64,000 nt of DNA from Myxococcales bacterium (GTDB lineage: Bacteria; Myxococcota_A; Polyangia; Polyangiales; GCA-016699535). Every line of letters begins with the position of its first letter. Position 1 is the first letter of the stretch. The translations under genes were made by a program, and so were the position numbers. Where the stretch lies: assembly GCA_016699535.1 (NCBI GenBank), contig CP064980.1, positions 2,364,001 through 2,428,000 of the forward strand, given 5' to 3'. A model generated the notes under the pieces. It made no database searches, was not told where the DNA came from, and worked only from the letters and a program-made list of their open reading frames with translations. This document shows positions 25,872 to 35,146 of the stretch, in pieces.

Positions 25872-28328
25872 CTAGGCAAGCGCTTCGCGCAAGATAGCTG
25901 CGGTAGGAGAGTTCGGCTCTTGGATAAAACGATCACGCTCGCCTTGGGCAATAACCGTCCCACCTTCTGGGCCCGCGCCAGGTCCTAGCTCGATAATGTA
26001 GTCAGCCTCCGAGATGACTTGGGCTTGGTGATCAACGAGAACAACGGTATGCCCTTGTTCGACCAAGGATTGAAGCGCGCTTAGCACTATTTTGATGTCC
26101 GTGGGATGAAGGCCAGCGCTTGGTTCATCCAGCAAATAAAGGGTGTGGTTTTTCTGTGCGCGGCCAAGTTCTTTTGCGAGTTTCAGGCGCTGAGCTTCCC
26201 CTCCAGACAGAGTCGTTGCTGACTGGCCAAGTGGAACATAGCCCATGCCGACTTTACACATGGCTTCTAGAAGCCGAGCAGCTTTAGGAAAGGCGGAAAA
26301 AAGCTCGAGTGCTTCTTCTGCTGATAAGTCGAGTACGTCGCTTGCGCTATGGCCACGATAGCGAATGCTCAAGGTCTCTTCGTTGAAACGCGCGGCGGAG
26401 CACACGGGACAAGGATGTTGCGCGCTTAGGGCTACATCGAAATCAATTCCGACGATGCCTTGCCCTTGGCAATGCTCGCAGCGTCCACCTTTTGTGTTGA
26501 AACTAAATCGACTGGCTGAAAATCCTCGTGCCCTGGCTTCCGGAAGAGAGGCGAGAAGTTCACGAATCACGTCCCACAGGCCTGAGAAGGTCGCTGGAGT
26601 TGAACGAGCATTGCGTCCGATGGCTTTTTGATCCACCAGGATGCATTTATCAATGTGCTCGAGGCCTTTGATTCTTGGGGTTGCTGCTTTAAAGAAGGCT
26701 TGGGCTAAAGTTTGTGTGAGGAGTGCGCTTTTGCCAGAGCCGCTCGGACCCACTACGCAACTGAATCGCTTGAGGGGGATGGAGACGTCAATGTCTTTTA
26801 AATTAAAAGCCTTGGCGTGTTGGATCCTTAAGGTGGATTTGCTGTCTTGCTTTTGTCGTTGCGGCGGTGGTGTCAGGCGGCTAAACAAAAAAGGGCCCGT
26901 GACGGATTGTGCATCCTCTGCAAGTTCTTTTGGACTTCCCACGGCAACAATCTTTCCGCCGCGTTTCCCTGCGCCCGGACCAAAATCGATGATGAGATCG
27001 GATGCTTTCAGGGTTAGTGGATTGTGATCGATGACAATAACATTGTTGCCACGCTTCTGAAGAGCGTCGATGGCTTGCATGAGGTATCGATGGTCGAGTG
27101 GATGCAGTCCTTTTGAGGGCTCATCAAGAATATAGAGAATCCCGCTTGTCTCGCTACCGATATGTTTAAGAAAGTTTAAGCGTTGCGCCTCGCCGGCCGA
27201 AAGCTTCGGGGTAGGGCGTGCCAGTTCGAGATGGGTGAGTTTTAATGTTTCTGCCAAACTTAGTTGCTGCTCGATTACTCTGGGCAAGATGTTTAGAGCG
27301 GTTGGCAACTCGATAGAAAACGCCTGTTTGTGCAGCCATGCTCGAAGTGATCGAAGTGGCATCGTTCTAAGTTGAGTGTAACGGCGGCCCATGAGTTCGG
27401 TGAGCAATGCTTGCGGCCTAAGTCGTTCGCCTTTGCATTGTTTGCACGGCGCTGCGCCGGCGTTGCTTACACCTTTTACTTTACTTAGGCCGCTGCCAAA
27501 GCACTTTGGACAGGCGCCTTGTTGTGTCGAAAAGGAAAATAACGCGGCAGTGATGGGAGCCAACGTTAAATCACAGCTTTCACAATAGGGTCGTTGACTT
27601 AGGAAAAGCTCTTTCGAGTTTTCGGTTAGTACGCGCACTGTGTTACCGCTTTGGCGCACAGCCAGCGCAAGAGCTTCAGCAAGTCGTGCCTTTTTAGCCG
27701 TGTCGACTTTGAGGCGATCAATGTGAAGATCAAGGTTGTAGCTGACCGTGGGTTTTGCATCGAAGGACTCACTGAGTTCATGAACTTTTCCATCGACTGA
27801 AACACGAACAAAGCCGGCTGAACGCAAAGACTCGAGCTCGCTTTGAAGGCTACTTCCGGATTTTTTTCCCAAAGGCGCCAGTACGGCAATGCGAAGATTA
27901 GGCTCAAGCGCCAAAATTCGCGTCACCATGCTGCTTAAATCGTCACGGCTAAGAACTCTATCGCAGTTGGGGCAATGCGGTATGCCAAGATGGGAAGTTA
28001 GTGTCCCAAGGTGCTTTTCAATGTGGCTTTCACTCCCAACAGTGCAGTTGTTTGATTCGAGGTAGTCCGCGGCTCGAAGCGCGATAGTGACCGGAAGCCC
28101 TTGTACATAGTCAACTTTGGGTCCGTAGTTTCCGGAAAGCAGGGCAGATGCTTTGGGTCCCAGAGCTTGCAAATAACGGTGTTGCGCTTCTAGGAAAATG
28201 GTGTCGATAGCCAAGGAGCTTTTCCCTGAACCACTTGGTCCACTAAAAGCCACGAGTTTTCCCGTGGGAATCTCAATGGTTATGTTTTTTAGATTATGCT
28301 CGCGTGCGCCTTGAACAAGGATTGGCAT
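25872..28328 (-). CDS. UvrA paralogue (UvrA-like ABC ATPase)
   Basis: 818 residues, shorter than UvrA (about 940). Both ABC halves are intact: Walker A GPSGSGKSSL and GPSGSGKSAL, signatures LSAGEAQRLNF and LSGGEAQRLKL, and Walker B LYILDEPSKGLHP and LYLLDEPSAGLHP. Zn-type Cys pairs CPNC, CESC/CPKC/CKQC and CEHC/CPVC are present. UvrA recognises damaged DNA; divergent paralogues can serve in drug resistance or unknown DNA transactions. The ATG at 28328 follows the pdxA stop by 4 bp. An apparent long ORF fusing it to pdxA is an artefact of the pdxA frame breaks. Confidence 0.85.
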   Translation of the reverse strand: MPILVQGAREHNLKNITIEIPTGKLVAFSGPSGSGKSSLAIDTIFLEAQHRYLQALGPKASALLSGNYGPKVDYVQGLPVTIALRAADYLESNNCTVGSESHIEKHLGTLTSHLGIPHCPNCDRVLSRDDLSSMVTRILALEPNLRIAVLAPLGKKSGSSLQSELESLRSAGFVRVSVDGKVHELSESFDAKPTVSYNLDLHIDRLKVDTAKKARLAEALALAVRQSGNTVRVLTENSKELFLSQRPYCESCDLTLAPITAALFSFSTQQGACPKCFGSGLSKVKGVSNAGAAPCKQCKGERLRPQALLTELMGRRYTQLRTMPLRSLRAWLHKQAFSIELPTALNILPRVIEQQLSLAETLKLTHLELARPTPKLSAGEAQRLNFLKHIGSETSGILYILDEPSKGLHPLDHRYLMQAIDALQKRGNNVIVIDHNPLTLKASDLIIDFGPGAGKRGGKIVAVGSPKELAEDAQSVTGPFLFSRLTPPPQRQKQDSKSTLRIQHAKAFNLKDIDVSIPLKRFSCVVGPSGSGKSALLTQTLAQAFFKAATPRIKGLEHIDKCILVDQKAIGRNARSTPATFSGLWDVIRELLASLPEARARGFSASRFSFNTKGGRCEHCQGQGIVGIDFDVALSAQHPCPVCSAARFNEETLSIRYRGHSASDVLDLSAEEALELFSAFPKAARLLEAMCKVGMGYVPLGQSATTLSGGEAQRLKLAKELGRAQKNHTLYLLDEPSAGLHPTDIKIVLSALQSLVEQGHTVVLVDHQAQVISEADYIIELGPGAGPEGGTVIAQGERDRFIQEPNSPTAAILREALA

Positions 28329-28332
28329 CGGC

Positions 28333-29365
28333 TCAACCTTTGCTAAGCATGATGGCCATGGTTGCTGCGGCAAGCATGCCATCGGAATCGAACACTCCGT
28401 TTGCTGCAGCATCGTAAGCCACGCCGTGATCCACGCTGGTTCGGACAAAAGGCAGTCCCCAAGTGACATTGACCGAACTTGACCAGTCGAGGAGTTTGCA
28501 GGGGATAGTGGCTTGGTCGTGAAGCATGGTGACCACCCCGCTGTTGTAATCGTGTGCAGCCAAGCGCAATGCGGTTTCCGCTCCAAGGGGCCCGAGCAAC
28601 TCGATGCTCTTGTTTTTGACAGCGGGAAGCTGTTTTGCTTCCTCGATGGCTGGATGAATGCGGTAATTTCTTCAGTGCCGAACATGCCGGCTTCACCCGC
28701 ATGGGGATTGAGTCCGGTTACATAGAGCTTGCAAGGCGGTTTTAACTTTCCCGCATTGCAAAGGCTTGTGAGTGCTTCGCTGAGATGTTTGATAGTACGG
28801 TAAACTCGCCCAGTGGTGATTGCTTTTGGCGCATTGGCGATGGCTAAATGCGTACTTACGGTGCCGATGCGCAGGTTCGGGCCGAGAAAAAGCATACTTA
28901 CTTCGTCACGCTCCAAGCCACAGGCTTGTGCGAGGTGCTCGGTATGGCCCGAAAAAGACGTGCCACTTAGTGCTACCGCTTCTTTACTCATCGGCGCGGT
29001 CACTAGTGCTCGGGCGTGTTGGTTGCGCAGGGCATCAATGGCTGCTTCGAGAAACAAAAGTTGTTTTCGCCGCCTTCAGCACTTGCCTTTCGTTGCTCAA
29101 TGCATTCTTCAGAAACGCGAGCAAGGTCTACGATATGGATGCATGTCGAATCGCTTGTGCTTAAATCAGACAAGCTTGCCTTGGTGCGGTGAGGCACTTT
29201 CATGGCTTGTGCTAGCTTATGCAGTTGCTGCCCGTCCCCAAACAAAACACAAGACTGTTTTGTGAGCAGTTGTTTTGCCGCATGTAGTGAAATCATCGGG
29301 CCGATGCCTGCTGGATCGCCACAGCTTATGGCGAGGGGCTTTTTGTTCTGCGTGTTCTGCGGCAC
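28333..29365 (-). CDS. pdxA: 4-hydroxythreonine-4-phosphate dehydrogenase; two frame breaks
   Basis: About 343 residues after repair. N-terminal SCGDPAGIGP, middle part VTAPMSKEAV, GHTEHLAQ, VSTHLAIANAP and GLNPHAGEAG, and C-terminal MLHDQATIPCKLL and LPFVRTSVDHG supply the expected metal-binding His residues. PdxA makes a precursor of pyridoxal phosphate by NAD-dependent oxidation. Breaks: one missing base at the A4 run 29056-29059 (plus strand) and one near 28657-28658. The GTG start lies 2 bp after the regulator stop, so regulator, pdxA and the UvrA paralogue look like one operon. Confidence 0.85.
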
Positions 29366-29367
29366 TG

Positions 29368-30057
29368 TTAATCCTGATCCGTTGGGCCTTTGATCTTGTA
29401 GCCCACCCCACGCACGGTTTCGAGCATCGCGGCACTCTCATCGAGTTTCATGCGCAAGCGTCGGATATGAATATCAACCGTACGACTTGTTCCATAATAG
29501 TCGACGCCCCAAACTCGCTCAAGGAGCTGATCACGGCGAAAAACCCTTCCGCGGTTTTCAATAAGAAATTTTAGCAAGGCAAACTCTTGTTGGGTCAGCT
29601 CGACGGGGCGGCCTTGAACCGTCACTTCATGGCCTGCGAGGTCGACGTTTAATGCGCCTAGCTTCAAGATTTCTTGGCTCGCAAAATCGCTGTGCTTCCA
29701 TTCGCCACGACGAACGCGCATGTAGAGTTCTGCAGGAAGATAAGGGACCAAGACAAAATCATCAAAGCCATCGTGGGCTTGGAGACGTTGTATTGCGCCT
29801 ACGGTGACTCCGATGAGGGCGGGCACGTTGCGTAAGGTTGGAATGGCCCTCAACCGGGAGAGGGCCGCTCGGCCAGCATCGACCTGATCGAGCGCTTCAA
29901 TGAGAATGGCAGCAGGGGGGGGTTGTCCCTTGAGGACTAAATCGGCCTCGTCCCATAAATCCATGGTCCGGACACGACAGCCAAGCTGTTTTAGCACGGC
30001 AAGTCCACCTTCGGGCCGATTTATAGTGGCCGTATTTCCAACGACAAGTACCCACAT
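29368..30057 (-). CDS. OmpR/PhoB-type winged-helix regulator with degenerate receiver
   Basis: About 229 residues. The C-terminal winged-helix domain is canonical (LTQQEFALLKFL, RRDQLLERVWG, RTVDIHIRRLRMKL, VRGVGYKI). The N-terminal domain has the receiver outline, but the acidic pair is replaced (VLVVGNT), the phospho-acceptor position reads LIEAL, and the conserved Lys is lost (DFVLVPY). It probably does not work by phosphorylation. The ATG at 30057 fits the domain start. It heads the pdxA operon and may regulate it. Confidence 0.8.
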   Translation of the reverse strand: MWVLVVGNTATINRPEGGLAVLKQLGCRVRTMDLWDEADLVLKGQPPPAAILIEALDQVDAGRAALSRLRAIPTLRNVPALIGVTVGAIQRLQAHDGFDDFVLVPYLPAELYMRVRRGEWKHSDFASQEILKLGALNVDLAGHEVTVQGRPVELTQQEFALLKFLIENRGRVFRRDQLLERVWGVDYYGTSRTVDIHIRRLRMKLDESAAMLETVRGVGYKIKGPTDQD

Positions 30058-30107
30058 TGCGGGAGTCGAGCTTCCTTTCTGGTCTTTTGGGCACTGTTGC
30101 ACAATGA

Positions 30108-30133
30108 CCTGTCATAGTCACCTGTCCTAGTCA
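30108..30133. promoter_or_regulatory. Tandem 13-bp direct repeat upstream of the regulator gene
   Basis: CCTGTCATAGTCA and CCTGTCCTAGTCA lie head to tail at 30108-30120 and 30121-30133, differing at one base. They lie 51 bp upstream of the start of the winged-helix regulator. Tandem direct repeats are the usual binding pattern for OmpR-type regulators, so autoregulation is possible. No promoter hexamers stand out. Confidence 0.35.
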
Positions 30134-30249
30134 CCTCAGGACGGCCCGTGACCGTTACATGGGCTCTAACTGAAAGCTTTCGTTGACTCAAGACCGCAAA
30201 ATGAGCGAATCTCGTGAACCTAGTGCACTAGCAGCCAGAAGGGGGAGCC

Positions 30250-30396
30250 ATGTCATTTTGGTCCAATCTAAGTCCTGTCACCAAGACCTTGGTCGTATTT
30301 CTGGTTTTGGCGTTACTCTATTTCTTGCTGGCTTCCGTGGCCGGATTGCCGCCTTTTGTTGAAGTTGTCCAAGCTACGCAGCAAAGAGGAATTTGA
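30250..30396 (+). CDS. Small single-pass membrane protein
   Basis: 48 residues: MSFWSNLSPVTKT, one hydrophobic helix (LVVFLVLALLYFLLASVAG), then a short tail. A strong GGGGGAG precedes the ATG. Another frame across the tail reads LKLSKLRSKEEFDPGIRMAE, which looks natural, so the protein may be longer if a base is wrong near 30355-30365; that extension would run into the convergent gene. Function unknown. Confidence 0.45.
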   Translation: MSFWSNLSPVTKTLVVFLVLALLYFLLASVAGLPPFVEVVQATQQRGI

Positions 30397-30430
30397 CCCC
30401 GGTATCAGGATGGCGGAGCGGCTTTTTGAT

Positions 30431-31777
30431 CTAAATGTCGTCCATGGCTTTGATGAAGGAGTCATTGACTGTGATGCACAGCTCTCGTGCTTCGATGCTA
30501 GCGTCAAGCAATAACGCCACCGGATTGATTTCAACGGATTGCAAGTGCTCCCTCCAATCGTTAACAAAGCATGCGCTTTGCTCAAGCAGATTAAGGATGT
30601 TTTGCAGTCCGGGATCGGAAGGATCGGCAGGGTCGGATAGCAAACTGCGACCGCGTAAACGTTGCAATGCTTTGAGCGCTCGATCTTTTTTTGCCGGCAG
30701 GAAGGTGACCGTAAGGTCTTCGGAAGCCATGCCATGTGGATCGGCAAAGGAAATCTGAACGAATACAAATTTGTCTGCTAGCGGTGACATGCGTACGCGT
30801 AGCAGAGCACGTTCATGATGGCTTGCGCTTACCGTTACGCCAAGCAAACGCGCTTCGGGTGCGCGGTCTTGTGCTTGGGCCAGTATCTGTTGATACATTT
30901 CCTTTGCCCGAGAGGCGTTATCGACTGCGTTAGCTACGAGATCCGGATGATCCCAAGCCCGTAGGTCCGGTGAGGCCAGTGCGATGCGCACTGGAAAGCC
31001 GATGCGCGTCGCTTCTGAAGCCACACGAGATGCGCTTGTGTACATTTCTTCATCTCCGTAGGGAAGCCCGTAGGGGCGAAGCGCTGCCTTGCTTGCCGGA
31101 TCCGAAAGCGCGCGAGGCGGTCCGAATAGAACATCCCGAATAGCTTGCTTATCGATGTCAGTAGCTTGGTAGGAAGCCGCAAAAATATCTTTTTCAAAGG
31201 GATCGGCCTGCTTAAAAGCATCCATCGCGACCGCGCACTCGTGACGCCTTCCTAAGATAACTTTATTGGTTTTCGAAGCGTTCTGCCATTCTACTAGAAA
31301 ATCCTGCTCCGAATGCAGTTGCGGTCCCCCTCGTTTGGGTGAATGCATGATTGGTTTCAGGTGTTCGGCATCGAGAATATTTAAATGACGAATGTCTGCG
31401 CGCCACGGTGCAGGATCTTCCGTTCGAAATAATTGAATCGCGCATAGCAGCGCTCTCGTTGTTGGTACGGCTACCAAAGCAAGATCCAAAGCGAGCTCAC
31501 GAATGGCCTTGCTCGAGCTGCCTTGGACGAGCAGGGCAAAAGCTGAAAAGGACTGTTTGTCGTGACTTTGTTTGGCGAGTGAGAGTAGCGCTTCAAGAGA
31601 AGGTAGGCTGTGGGTCGCAACCGATACTGGGCGATTGTTAGCAAGGAGATCGATGGCTTGCTTTAGCGGATCGCTTGTGAGTTCAACTTCAACTTTGATG
31701 CCTAGGCTGTCGGCATCGCTACGGATTTCCGCGGCTAGCTCCGGAGCATCACATAAGATTTTCCAAGATTTAGGCAC
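30431..31777 (-). CDS. Divergent ATP-grasp (acyl-CoA synthetase NDP-forming-like) protein
   Basis: 448 residues. The N-terminal half is unassigned. The C-terminal half follows the ATP-grasp_5 pattern of NDP-forming acyl-CoA synthetases: PYGLPYGDEEMYTSASRVAS, IGFPVRIALASPDLRAWDHP, LLGVTVSASHHERALLRV and VEINPVALL. Several usually conserved residues are altered (for example Arg-Ile-Ala where Lys is expected), so catalysis is doubtful. No signal peptide or membrane segment. It stands alone on its strand. Confidence 0.5.
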   Translation of the reverse strand: MPKSWKILCDAPELAAEIRSDADSLGIKVEVELTSDPLKQAIDLLANNRPVSVATHSLPSLEALLSLAKQSHDKQSFSAFALLVQGSSSKAIRELALDLALVAVPTTRALLCAIQLFRTEDPAPWRADIRHLNILDAEHLKPIMHSPKRGGPQLHSEQDFLVEWQNASKTNKVILGRRHECAVAMDAFKQADPFEKDIFAASYQATDIDKQAIRDVLFGPPRALSDPASKAALRPYGLPYGDEEMYTSASRVASEATRIGFPVRIALASPDLRAWDHPDLVANAVDNASRAKEMYQQILAQAQDRAPEARLLGVTVSASHHERALLRVRMSPLADKFVFVQISFADPHGMASEDLTVTFLPAKKDRALKALQRLRGRSLLSDPADPSDPGLQNILNLLEQSACFVNDWREHLQSVEINPVALLLDASIEARELCITVNDSFIKAMDDI

Positions 31778-31944
31778 TGGGTAGCAAGTGTAGATCCGAA
31801 TTACCCAGGGGTAAAAAGACGGTCCTATCCCTGGAGGGACTCCCTAGCAAAAAGTCGATTTCCGAGGCTAGGAACCATGAGAAAAAATACTGGGATATCA
31901 AGAGCTTGACCGAACTTTGCTGCAAATGGTAAACAGGCTAAATC

Positions 31945-33444
31945 ATGCGCGTAAAAATTATTCTGGGCAATCTTGTTGCGGTACTCCTTCTCGGACTTGG
32001 TTCATATGTGTTTGTCCGGCATGAGCTCGGCAAGAGAATATTAGGCGAGCTTGATGGCTCCATAACCAACAGCCAGGCGCTTTTTGAACGCTCTTGGCGG
32101 CTTTCTTCAACGGAATTTGTCAACTCCGTTCGCAGTCGCGCTGAGAGCCAACAAGTGCTGAGCGTATTTACTGCGCTTGATGAAACTGGACGGCGAACGC
32201 GTGCGTATGAAGCGTCTGAAGGGTTGATGCGTTGGTTCGAAGATCCTGCTCGGGGTATGGGAACCGCACCTGATATTGTGGTTATTACCGATGAGACCGG
32301 AAAGGTAATGGCTCGTAACGGTGATCGAAATCGCATGTATGGCGAATCGCTTGATCGCCAATTCAACGCGCTTCGTGACGTTTTGCAGGACGGTCAAGCT
32401 CGGGTGGATATATGGCCCATCGAAAAAGAAGGAAAACTACTGCGTACTGCGGTCGCTCCCGTTGTAGAGCGTGAGACCGGAGGCACCATTGGTACCGTGG
32501 TCGTAGGTTATGATCTTTCGGACGGTTTTGCCCAACGTGAAGCTTCCCTTCTTGGGCGCGAAGTCGCTTTCTTGGTTGATGGCCGAGGTGTGTATAGCTC
32601 TTCGCTACCAGGTAACGGCGTAGGCGACCTCAAGGCCTTTCTTTTTGGTCCCGCCAAGGACAAAACAGCTGCAGCATTAAGTGGTCAAGGCACATCGTTT
32701 GACCATTGGGTCGCATCGCTTGGGGGCGATGAGTTCATCGGTGTTACCGCTCCGCTACCCCTCGTGAAATCAGTTCCAATGGCTTTCGCTGTGATGGGCA
32801 ACCGAAGTAAAGCATTGGGCAAGCTTGATGCAACAAATATCATTTTACTTCTAACCATCCTCTGTATCTTTGTGGTCTTTGGCTATGGTTTCGCGATTGG
32901 CACTCAGATTCTTAGACCCATCGAAGCCATCGAAGAGGGCGTTTTGGGCGTCATCAATGGCAATACCGATCTCAGGCTCGATATCGATAGTGCTGAACTG
33001 GGTGGCCTTGCCTTTCGCATCAATCAGCTATTGAACGTATTTACAGGTGTGTCCGAGGCAGACGATGGCCCTGGAGGCTCCGGGGCGCTTTCTCGCCCTC
33101 CAGAACCCATGGCCTGGAAAGGGGACGCTTTTGCGGCATCGGCGCAAGCTGCGGGCGCAGCTCCCCTTGGGAGCAGTTCCGATGGCTCAGTGGACGACGC
33201 GAATATAGCCCAAAAGCTCGCATCGGAGGACGAGGGGGCGTACTACGGACGTATCCATCAAGAATACGTAGCCGCAAAAAAAGCGGTAGGCGAAGATGTT
33301 TCGAATATTCCTAAGGAGCGATTTGTCGAACGGCTAAAAGCCAACGAAGCATCGCTTGCAAAGAAACATAGCTGTCGTATGGTGCGTTTCCAAGTACAAA
33401 ACGCAAATGGCCAGGTCACGCTTCAACCCGTTCTAATCCGCTAG
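31945..33444 (+). CDS. Membrane sensor-like protein with extracytoplasmic cache-type domain and HAMP
   Basis: 499 residues. A membrane segment at about 5-24, an extracytoplasmic region to about 290 with cache/PAS-like features (VVITDETGKVMARNGDR, IGTVVVGYDLS), a second membrane segment, a HAMP domain (ILRPIEAIEEG...) and a Gly/Ala/Pro linker. A conserved-looking C-terminal domain of about 75 residues follows (YYGRIHQEYVAAKKAVGED, HSCRMVRFQVQNANG). There is no kinase or methyl-accepting domain, so the output is unknown. A weak promoter-like TTGACC-18-TAAACA lies at 31906-31935, very close to the ATG. Confidence 0.65.
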   Translation: MRVKIILGNLVAVLLLGLGSYVFVRHELGKRILGELDGSITNSQALFERSWRLSSTEFVNSVRSRAESQQVLSVFTALDETGRRTRAYEASEGLMRWFEDPARGMGTAPDIVVITDETGKVMARNGDRNRMYGESLDRQFNALRDVLQDGQARVDIWPIEKEGKLLRTAVAPVVERETGGTIGTVVVGYDLSDGFAQREASLLGREVAFLVDGRGVYSSSLPGNGVGDLKAFLFGPAKDKTAAALSGQGTSFDHWVASLGGDEFIGVTAPLPLVKSVPMAFAVMGNRSKALGKLDATNIILLLTILCIFVVFGYGFAIGTQILRPIEAIEEGVLGVINGNTDLRLDIDSAELGGLAFRINQLLNVFTGVSEADDGPGGSGALSRPPEPMAWKGDAFAASAQAAGAAPLGSSSDGSVDDANIAQKLASEDEGAYYGRIHQEYVAAKKAVGEDVSNIPKERFVERLKANEASLAKKHSCRMVRFQVQNANGQVTLQPVLIR

Positions 33445-33483
33445 AACAAGCGCAGCCCGGCGGGCAGATGTGGGTAAACAGCC

Positions 33484-34197
33484 ATGGCTTTTCTAGGTCT
33501 TTTTAAAGAAAACAAAGACAAAACGCTTCGAAAACACGCAGAGCGAATAGCAAATAAGCGTGCACAATCACCTGATCGGTGGGAATCCATTAAGGTTCTT
33601 TCGGCCATGAACACTCCCGAGGCTATTTCAGCCATGTTGGGTCGATTCACTTTCGTTTCCGATCCGAGTATTACCGATCAGGAAGAAAAAGATGCCGTCT
33701 TTGAGTCCGTTGTAAGTGCCAAAGAGATGGCTGTGTGACCGGTACGGAGCTTTTTAGCGCGTGCCGAGTCATTGGGCTGGCCCTTGAAGTTAATGGAGCA
33801 TTTGCTCGATCAAGACGGCGTTGTTGCTGAGCTCCTAGCTTTGCTAGAAAACATGGATACGGAGTATGAACGTGATCCTCAAAGGAAAATACAAGTTTTA
33901 GCGGCCCTGGAGGAGCGCGAAGATTCCAGGATCAGTCAGACGATTGTGCGTTTTTTGGACGATGTTAATGAAACGGTTCGTTTCCATGCCGTTGGGGCTT
34001 TGTTCAACCAAGCCGAGGTTGAGGGCTGCAAGGACGCGCTTGAAAATCAGTTGATGGTTGATGAGAGCATGCGAGTGCGGGCTCGTATTCTGGATGGCTA
34101 TGCAGCGCATGCCTGGCCGCTTCCTGCCGAAAAACGAAAGATCGACCTACCCACGGGTTACCGCCTGGACGCAAAGGGTATTCCTGTTCTTTCATGA
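33484..34197 (+). CDS. HEAT-repeat-like protein interrupted by an in-frame TGA
   Basis: 238 codons in a single frame, interrupted once by TGA at 33736-33738. Before it: AERIANKRAQSPDRWESIKVL and ISAMLGRFTF. After it: PVRSFLARAESLGWPLKLME, then helical repeats (RKIQVLAALEEREDS, VRFHAVGALFNQAEVEG) and a Tyr-rich tail. The helices on both sides fit one protein, so a base error or nonsense mutation is likeliest. There is no selenocysteine context I can recognise. It lies 39 bp after the cache/HAMP gene and is probably in its operon. Confidence 0.6.
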
Positions 34198-34237
34198 GCG
34201 GCTGCTGGGATTTTCGATAAGCTAGCGTTGCTTTGGA

Positions 34238-35143
34238 CTATTCGGAACGTGCGGCTTCAACTGGCAAGAAGAAGATCAAGCCGGCGGTGAACATGTGATT
34301 GAAATGGAAGATACGATCCTCCGAGTCAATTCGTCCGTCGGGAAAATCCCCACCGCCAAGATTACCATTTTCGTCTCGTCCGCCTTCGTCCGTTCCGGAG
34401 GTATTCCAGGAAAAGGGCAGAGCGCGCCAGCCGAGAGTGAGTCCCATAAACTCTGAAGCGTACATCGTAAGCTGAACACCAAAGGTGGGTGCAACGGCCG
34501 TTCGGCTCGCTCGTTGTCGTTGAGACTGCCTGCAAGGATCGTTTTCGTCTAATTCGACAGCTCCGCTAGCTAGACATACCGTTCCGCCGTTTTCATTGAC
34601 GTTGGCTCGTTCGGTAATGCCGACAAGCGCAACACCAGCGAAGACCGAGAAATCAGTATCGAGAAAGAGCTTTTGAAACAGCGCCAGTTTGCCTCGAAGT
34701 GGAATGAAGTTTACTTCCAGTCCCGCTGCCCAGTTGATTTCACCAATTTGCTTTTTGAAGTCACCCGCATTGGGTAGAGAAAGCCTATTCCGGGAGGTGG
34801 ACTGTCCACGTTTGCTTACCTGGTCCGTGAGCGCTGTGTCGATATGTACTGGCGCGAAAGCTCCCCAGAGGCCAAGGCCAATCCAGTCGGTGAACGCAAA
34901 GCCTAGCTTGCCTCCGAACATAATTGTGCGCGAGAACTCATCCTGAAGCGTAAAGCCAGCAAAAGGTTCAATCGATAAACGCGATTCCCTGAATATGCGG
35001 CAGCCCTTGCAAGCAGGCGCTCCAGCGAGTGGACCGGTAACCTGTACTTCCTGGGCAGAGGCGAAACTCGCACCTATCCCGCTAAGTAGGGTTATCAGTA
35101 TAAAATTTTTAATCCAACGTGTTGTCACCCTCAACCTCTGCAT
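34238..35143 (-). CDS. Outer-membrane beta-barrel protein, GltA/GltB-like
   Basis: 301 residues. The signal peptide ends FASAQE, followed by a short extension (CKGCRIF) and a barrel domain of about 250 residues that starts LSIEPFAGFTL and ends in an aromatic strand. It resembles the myxobacterial outer-membrane beta-barrel family to which the gliding proteins GltA and GltB belong. The paired barrel gene 3 bp upstream and the glt genes at 40-60 kb support this. Which of GltA or GltB it matches cannot be decided here. Confidence 0.55.
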   Translation of the reverse strand: MQRLRVTTRWIKNFILITLLSGIGASFASAQEVQVTGPLAGAPACKGCRIFRESRLSIEPFAGFTLQDEFSRTIMFGGKLGFAFTDWIGLGLWGAFAPVHIDTALTDQVSKRGQSTSRNRLSLPNAGDFKKQIGEINWAAGLEVNFIPLRGKLALFQKLFLDTDFSVFAGVALVGITERANVNENGGTVCLASGAVELDENDPCRQSQRQRASRTAVAPTFGVQLTMYASEFMGLTLGWRALPFSWNTSGTDEGGRDENGNLGGGDFPDGRIDSEDRIFHFNHMFTAGLIFFLPVEAARSE

Positions 35144-35146
35144 GGC

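Noticed and set aside
25872..29057. A 1,061-codon frame that fuses part of PdxA to the UvrA-like protein
   Set aside because: The join region has no PdxA-like sequence; the real PdxA C-terminus lies in another frame and ends at 28333, 4 bp before the UvrA-like ATG. The fusion results from two frame breaks in pdxA.
33736..33738. Selenocysteine at the in-frame TGA
   Set aside because: The protein is a helical-repeat type without redox motif and I see no clear insertion hairpin after the codon.
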